From positions 8,562-72,561 of the forward strand of contig DKAT01000009.1 of assembly GCA_002450905.1 (NCBI GenBank): DNA of 64,000 nucleotides, read 5' to 3'. How positions within the stretch are numbered: position 1 is the first letter of the stretch; each line of letters begins with the position of its first letter. Of this stretch, positions 60,466 through 64,000 are shown piece by piece. Origin of the DNA: Spirochaetia bacterium UBA6919 (GTDB lineage Bacteria; Spirochaetota; UBA6919). The position numbers and the translations under genes were made by a program. The notes under the pieces were generated by a model. That model saw only the letters and a program-made list of their open reading frames with translations. It was not told the DNA's origin and searched no databases.

Positions 60466-63237
60466 ATGAGCAGTCAAGATATATTAAATAAACAAATGAA
60501 TCGGAGAGAAGCCTTAAAGGTTTCAGGTAAGGTTGGAGCTTTTTTCAGCCTATCTCAAAAAGCTCTCTTAAAACTGGGAGTCTTATCAACTGGTCTTGCC
60601 GTTGCACATGAAGGTGTCCTTGTTGCAAAAGACCTTATTAAAGGGGGTAAGGATTATTCTCCTGGCACTAAGAAAGAGAGACAAGCTATCCCAACAGCCT
60701 GCTGGTCTTGTACTACAAGAGATTCTATGATAGGTTATATAGAAGATGGTCGTCTTGTTAAGATAGAAGGGCAACCTCTATCAATGAGAGGTCAGGGAAA
60801 GATTTGTGCTAAGGCTCATGCAGGGATTAATCAGGTCTATGATCCTGATCGTATACTCTATCCTATGGTACGAACAGGCAAGCGTGGAGAAAACAAATGG
60901 AAGAGAATTTCATGGGATGAAGCCCTCAAAATGATTGTGAATGGATATACCCGAAATGGTAAACACATTAAGGGATTAAAAGAAATTCGCAAGGATAATC
61001 CAGGGAAATTCATGTTCCATTATGGACGAATGAAGTCCAGTTCGAGTAAAATGATTAAAGATATCTTCCTTACTTCCTATGGTACAAAAACTATAGGTAA
61101 TCATACATCAATATGTGAAGGTGGAAAATGGACAGCACAGGAGCTAACCTGGGGAAAGCATTATGACAACTGGGATATTGACAATACCCGATTTATACTA
61201 AACTTTGGAAGTAATGTCCTCGAAGCCCACACAAATCATATCCCATTAGCACAAAGAATCGTCGATGCTATGGTTGAAAGAAACGTTCGGATGATTACTT
61301 TCGATGTTCGACTATCAACAACAGCAGCCCGTTCATCCGAATGGGCTCCGGTGAAACCTGGTACAGATGGCGCTGTAGTACTGGCAATGTGCCATACTAT
61401 CGTGAAAGAGAGCATCGAAAAAGAGAAATTTGGTTACAAAAGCCTTATTGATAAAGACTTTTTGAAGTTCTGTAAAATTACAGATAAGCATAATGCTACA
61501 TTAGAAGAGAAAATGGAAGCCCTTATTAAATACCTCAATATCCACGGCAAGCCAGGAGAACTCAATACACCGGAATGGGCTGAGAAAATTAGTGGTGTTT
61601 CCGCATCCAAAATACGATCTATAGCTCTTGAATTTGCTAAGTCCTATCCTGCTGTAGTGATTAGTTATCGCGGTGCTGTGGCTCACTATAATGGAAATGA
61701 TACAGAACGTGCTATTCAAATGCTAGCTGCAATCACAGGAAATATTGATAACCCAGGTGGACGTTGTCGTGGTGTGGGAGCAAGTTGGAAATATCCTAAA
61801 CCTAAAAAATTCCCTAAAGCAAAGGCTCTTAAAATTCTTGATGGTTTCAAAGGACAAATAGCTTTACCTACTCATCATGCCAATCACCAGATCTTTAAGA
61901 TGATCAAAGATGGCAAGATGGGAAGACCTGACATCTATATGTGGTATTGTTATAATCCAGTATACGTTAATGGAGATTGTAAGGAAAATATAGATATATT
62001 GAAAGATGAAAATCTAATCCCATTTACTATAGCTGTTGATCCTTTCTACAGCGAAAGTGGTGCCTTGGCTGATCTTATTCTCCCTGATGCAACATATCTT
62101 GAAAGATGGGATTATGAAGATAACACATCCCCTAACCAGATTGCAGAATACCACATTCGTCAACCCCTTATTAAACCATTAGGTGAAGCAAGGGATTTTT
62201 GTGATGTTACTTGTGATATAGCAAAGATGCTAGGTATTAAATTGGGATATAAGAATAAAGTAGATTTTGTAAAAAAATCATGCTATAAAACTAAAATAGT
62301 AAAGGATGCTGCAAAAAAAGTCGGTGAAGATCCTTTTGAATACATGAAAAAACGGGGTGGTGTTTGGTACAATGATCCCAATGCTAAGCTCATAAGACCA
62401 AAGCCAAAGTTCTTTGGTTATAAAAAAATTGTAGATCCCCTTCTATTAAAGAAGGAAGGTGTGATACTGGACGCTGAAACTGGTGTATACTGGAATTGGA
62501 AGAAAGTAAAGGTAAAATCTCTTGATGAAGCGACAAAATCAGGTTATACAAATACAAAAAATGCCTATAAGGGATATGTAGCACAGAAAATTGGAGACAA
62601 GGTCTACGAAGGCTTTAAACCAGACAAGCTCAACAAATCAGGCTATTTTGAACTCTATTCCAATCTCCTCGTCAAGAAAAAATACCCAGGATTCCCAACA
62701 TACACAGATATTCCTGATCATAAATCCATGAAACCTGATCAACTGATCCTTACAACATATAAGGTAAACGTACACATCCACTCACGCTCAACAAACTGTA
62801 AATGGCTTACAGAAATATACCACGAGAATCCTGCTCTGATCAACCCAATCACTGCTTCCAAAAAAGGAATTCAAAACGGCGATCTTGTAAAGATTAAATC
62901 AAAGATAGGTGAAATTACCTCAAAAGTACGTCTCTCAGAAGGAGTTGTACCAGGAGTCATAGCCATTTCCATGCACCTTGGACGATGGCAATACGGTCGA
63001 TATGCTTCAGCTAACCGATATGCTATGGACAACACAGGTAAATCTCCTCTTGAAAAACAAAATCTCGATAATGATGTCGATAGAATTTGGTGGAGAAAGA
63101 AATCCCGTGATAATGATCCTACTAAGTGGAGTGATGGCGTTGGTATACACCCCAATTGGATCATAGCCAATAATCCAAATCCTGTCAACGGACAGCAGAC
63201 ATGGATGGATACTGTGGTAGATGTGACTAAAGTATAA
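60466..63237 (+). CDS. Molybdopterin catalytic subunit (tetrathionate/thiosulfate/polysulfide reductase-like)
   Basis: 923 residues. A Tat-like NRREALK (about 12-18) puts it in the periplasm. The iron-sulfur site is C79-x2-C82-x3-D86-x27-C114, so the third ligand is Asp instead of Cys. The likely Mo ligand is Cys217 in NHTSICEGGKW. AHTNHIPLAQRIVDAM, NIDNPGGRCRG and the C-terminal HLGRWQYGRYASANRYAMDN fit the DMSO-reductase family. Polysulfide, thiosulfate, tetrathionate and similar reductases have this layout. The substrate is not decided by sequence. Confidence 0.85.
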   Translation: MSSQDILNKQMNRREALKVSGKVGAFFSLSQKALLKLGVLSTGLAVAHEGVLVAKDLIKGGKDYSPGTKKERQAIPTACWSCTTRDSMIGYIEDGRLVKIEGQPLSMRGQGKICAKAHAGINQVYDPDRILYPMVRTGKRGENKWKRISWDEALKMIVNGYTRNGKHIKGLKEIRKDNPGKFMFHYGRMKSSSSKMIKDIFLTSYGTKTIGNHTSICEGGKWTAQELTWGKHYDNWDIDNTRFILNFGSNVLEAHTNHIPLAQRIVDAMVERNVRMITFDVRLSTTAARSSEWAPVKPGTDGAVVLAMCHTIVKESIEKEKFGYKSLIDKDFLKFCKITDKHNATLEEKMEALIKYLNIHGKPGELNTPEWAEKISGVSASKIRSIALEFAKSYPAVVISYRGAVAHYNGNDTERAIQMLAAITGNIDNPGGRCRGVGASWKYPKPKKFPKAKALKILDGFKGQIALPTHHANHQIFKMIKDGKMGRPDIYMWYCYNPVYVNGDCKENIDILKDENLIPFTIAVDPFYSESGALADLILPDATYLERWDYEDNTSPNQIAEYHIRQPLIKPLGEARDFCDVTCDIAKMLGIKLGYKNKVDFVKKSCYKTKIVKDAAKKVGEDPFEYMKKRGGVWYNDPNAKLIRPKPKFFGYKKIVDPLLLKKEGVILDAETGVYWNWKKVKVKSLDEATKSGYTNTKNAYKGYVAQKIGDKVYEGFKPDKLNKSGYFELYSNLLVKKKYPGFPTYTDIPDHKSMKPDQLILTTYKVNVHIHSRSTNCKWLTEIYHENPALINPITASKKGIQNGDLVKIKSKIGEITSKVRLSEGVVPGVIAISMHLGRWQYGRYASANRYAMDNTGKSPLEKQNLDNDVDRIWWRKKSRDNDPTKWSDGVGIHPNWIIANNPNPVNGQQTWMDTVVDVTKV

Positions 63238-63258
63238 CGAAATAAACAGGAGATAGCT

Positions 63259-63900
63259 ATGGAAACCAAATTAGATAATATATCAACAGCTCAAAACAGG
63301 GCAAATCTCTATGGTTTCCTGGCTATCCTCTTCAGAAAGGAGCCTGATATCTCTATAGTAAATATTTTAAAAGATGATTCTTTCATGGAATCGCTGATCA
63401 CACTTAATTACGACTTGTATAATTTATTAAAAAACATTCCCACACAAGAACTTTTCGATAAACTTTATAATGAATACACAGAATTATTTTACAATCCAGC
63501 AAATCATTTCTCACCCCACGAATCCATCTATATTGATAATGAAAATCTTCTCTGGGGTAATTCCACAGTAGAGGTCAAAAACTTCATCGAAACCTATGGC
63601 TTTACTTACAGCGAAGAGAATAATCTCATTCCCGATCACATTAGTGTAGAACTGGAATTTATGCAACGTGTTATCATTCAGGAGAGTGATAATCTATCCA
63701 CATCCAATTGTTTAGATGCTAACAAGTGCCTTGAAGTAGAAAAACAATTTTTAGAAAACCACATTATAAAGTGGATACCCCGTTTTTGTGACGATTTAAT
63801 CAAACAGACCCAATGGGACATATATCCAAAGATAGCCCAACTTACAAAAGATTTCCTACAATGGGACGATCAATTCCTCTCAGATCTAAACTATAATTAG
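63259..63900 (+). CDS. TorD/DmsD-family molybdoenzyme chaperone
   Basis: 213 residues, all-alpha, of the TorD/NarJ type: RANLYGFLAILFRKEPD start, LYNEYTELFYNPANHFSPHESIY, DHISVELEFMQRVIIQE. Such proteins bind the Tat leader of the catalytic subunit and hold it until cofactor insertion. It follows the catalytic gene by 21 bases with an AGGAGA site and ends the operon. Confidence 0.85.
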   Translation: METKLDNISTAQNRANLYGFLAILFRKEPDISIVNILKDDSFMESLITLNYDLYNLLKNIPTQELFDKLYNEYTELFYNPANHFSPHESIYIDNENLLWGNSTVEVKNFIETYGFTYSEENNLIPDHISVELEFMQRVIIQESDNLSTSNCLDANKCLEVEKQFLENHIIKWIPRFCDDLIKQTQWDIYPKIAQLTKDFLQWDDQFLSDLNYN

Positions 63901-63960
63901 GAAAGAATAGACAATAAAAAATTTTCACCAGAAAGCGATTAATAAATAATACTTCAACAC

Positions 63961-63991
63961 AAAACAATCCCCTCATGGGAAAAATATGGGA
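63961..63991. repeat. Dispersed CATGGGAAAA-type repeat, copy 2
   Basis: AAAACAATCCCCTCATGGGA plus AAAATATGGGA matches 55621-55651 at 29 of 31 bases. It follows the chaperone gene and runs to the window edge, so its full length is unknown. Confidence 0.55.
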
Positions 63992-64000
63992 GATTCCGTG

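Noticed and set aside
1..64000. tRNA, rRNA, CRISPR, IS element or prophage
   Set aside because: Read through the window on both strands. No conserved tRNA loops, rRNA motifs, direct-repeat arrays, transposase or phage structural genes were recognised.

Overview
This is an AT-rich window (roughly one third G+C by eye) from a diderm bacterium. It has many signal peptides and lipoproteins, a beta-barrel candidate, periplasmic c-type cytochromes, two Tat-type iron-sulfur/molybdopterin proteins, and HD-GYP/GGDEF signalling. Lipoboxes are relaxed (several end in Gln-Cys), and secreted repeat proteins (LRR, TPR, HEAT, CARDB) are common. This would fit a Leptospira-like spirochaete or another deep diderm lineage, but no rRNA or marker gene here settles that. 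No tRNA, rRNA, CRISPR array, insertion sequence or prophage was seen.

Layout. 1-12.0 kb: envelope and signalling genes (SH3-domain protein, endonuclease I, PAS histidine kinase with HD-GYP, M48 peptidase, barrel candidate, large CARDB surface protein). 12.3-22.5 kb: mostly plus-strand housekeeping and stress genes (gatC, murJ, a TlpA-like thioredoxin, holB on the other strand, rhomboid, two tandem metallo-beta-lactamase lipoproteins with arsC, NfeD-like protein and flotillin). 22.8-28.5 kb: GGDEF response regulator, FKBP lipoprotein, Uma2 nuclease-like protein, a TetR regulator and an SDR-like gene sharing an operator, and three tandem paralogues of an unrecognised small secreted family. 28.8-32.9 kb: two-gene ATP-citrate lyase (aclBA) with an unusually long AclA. 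33.1-38.4 kb: hydrolase, PEBP protein, beta-helix fragment, KimA/KUP-like transporter and a decayed secreted-protein gene. 38.5-46.3 kb: complete alternative complex III operon actABCDEF. 46.8-58.3 kb: secreted hypotheticals, HEAT lipoprotein, duplicated tiny basic lipoproteins, ferredoxin-UbiD pair, RNase HIII, methyltransferase and LRR/TPR lipoprotein. 58.7-63.9 kb: a four-gene respiratory molybdoenzyme operon (Fe-S subunit, NrfD-type anchor, catalytic subunit, TorD-like chaperone) in tetrathionate-reductase order B-C-A.

How it fits together. ActA-F would oxidise quinol and pass electrons to a periplasmic carrier. The B-C-A enzyme would use the same quinone pool with a sulfur- or other oxyanion-type substrate. 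UbiD-family decarboxylation could relate to quinone synthesis. ATP-citrate lyase gives acetyl-CoA and oxaloacetate from citrate, as in the reductive TCA cycle. Autotrophy is not shown by this window alone.

The most unusual features are: the enlarged AclA with altered citryl-CoA-lyase motifs; an Asp replacing the third cluster cysteine in the molybdoenzyme; the three-paralogue LGDPK family; a dispersed family of 27-bp palindromes; the TetR operator pair; and the duplicated promoter plus lipoprotein unit.
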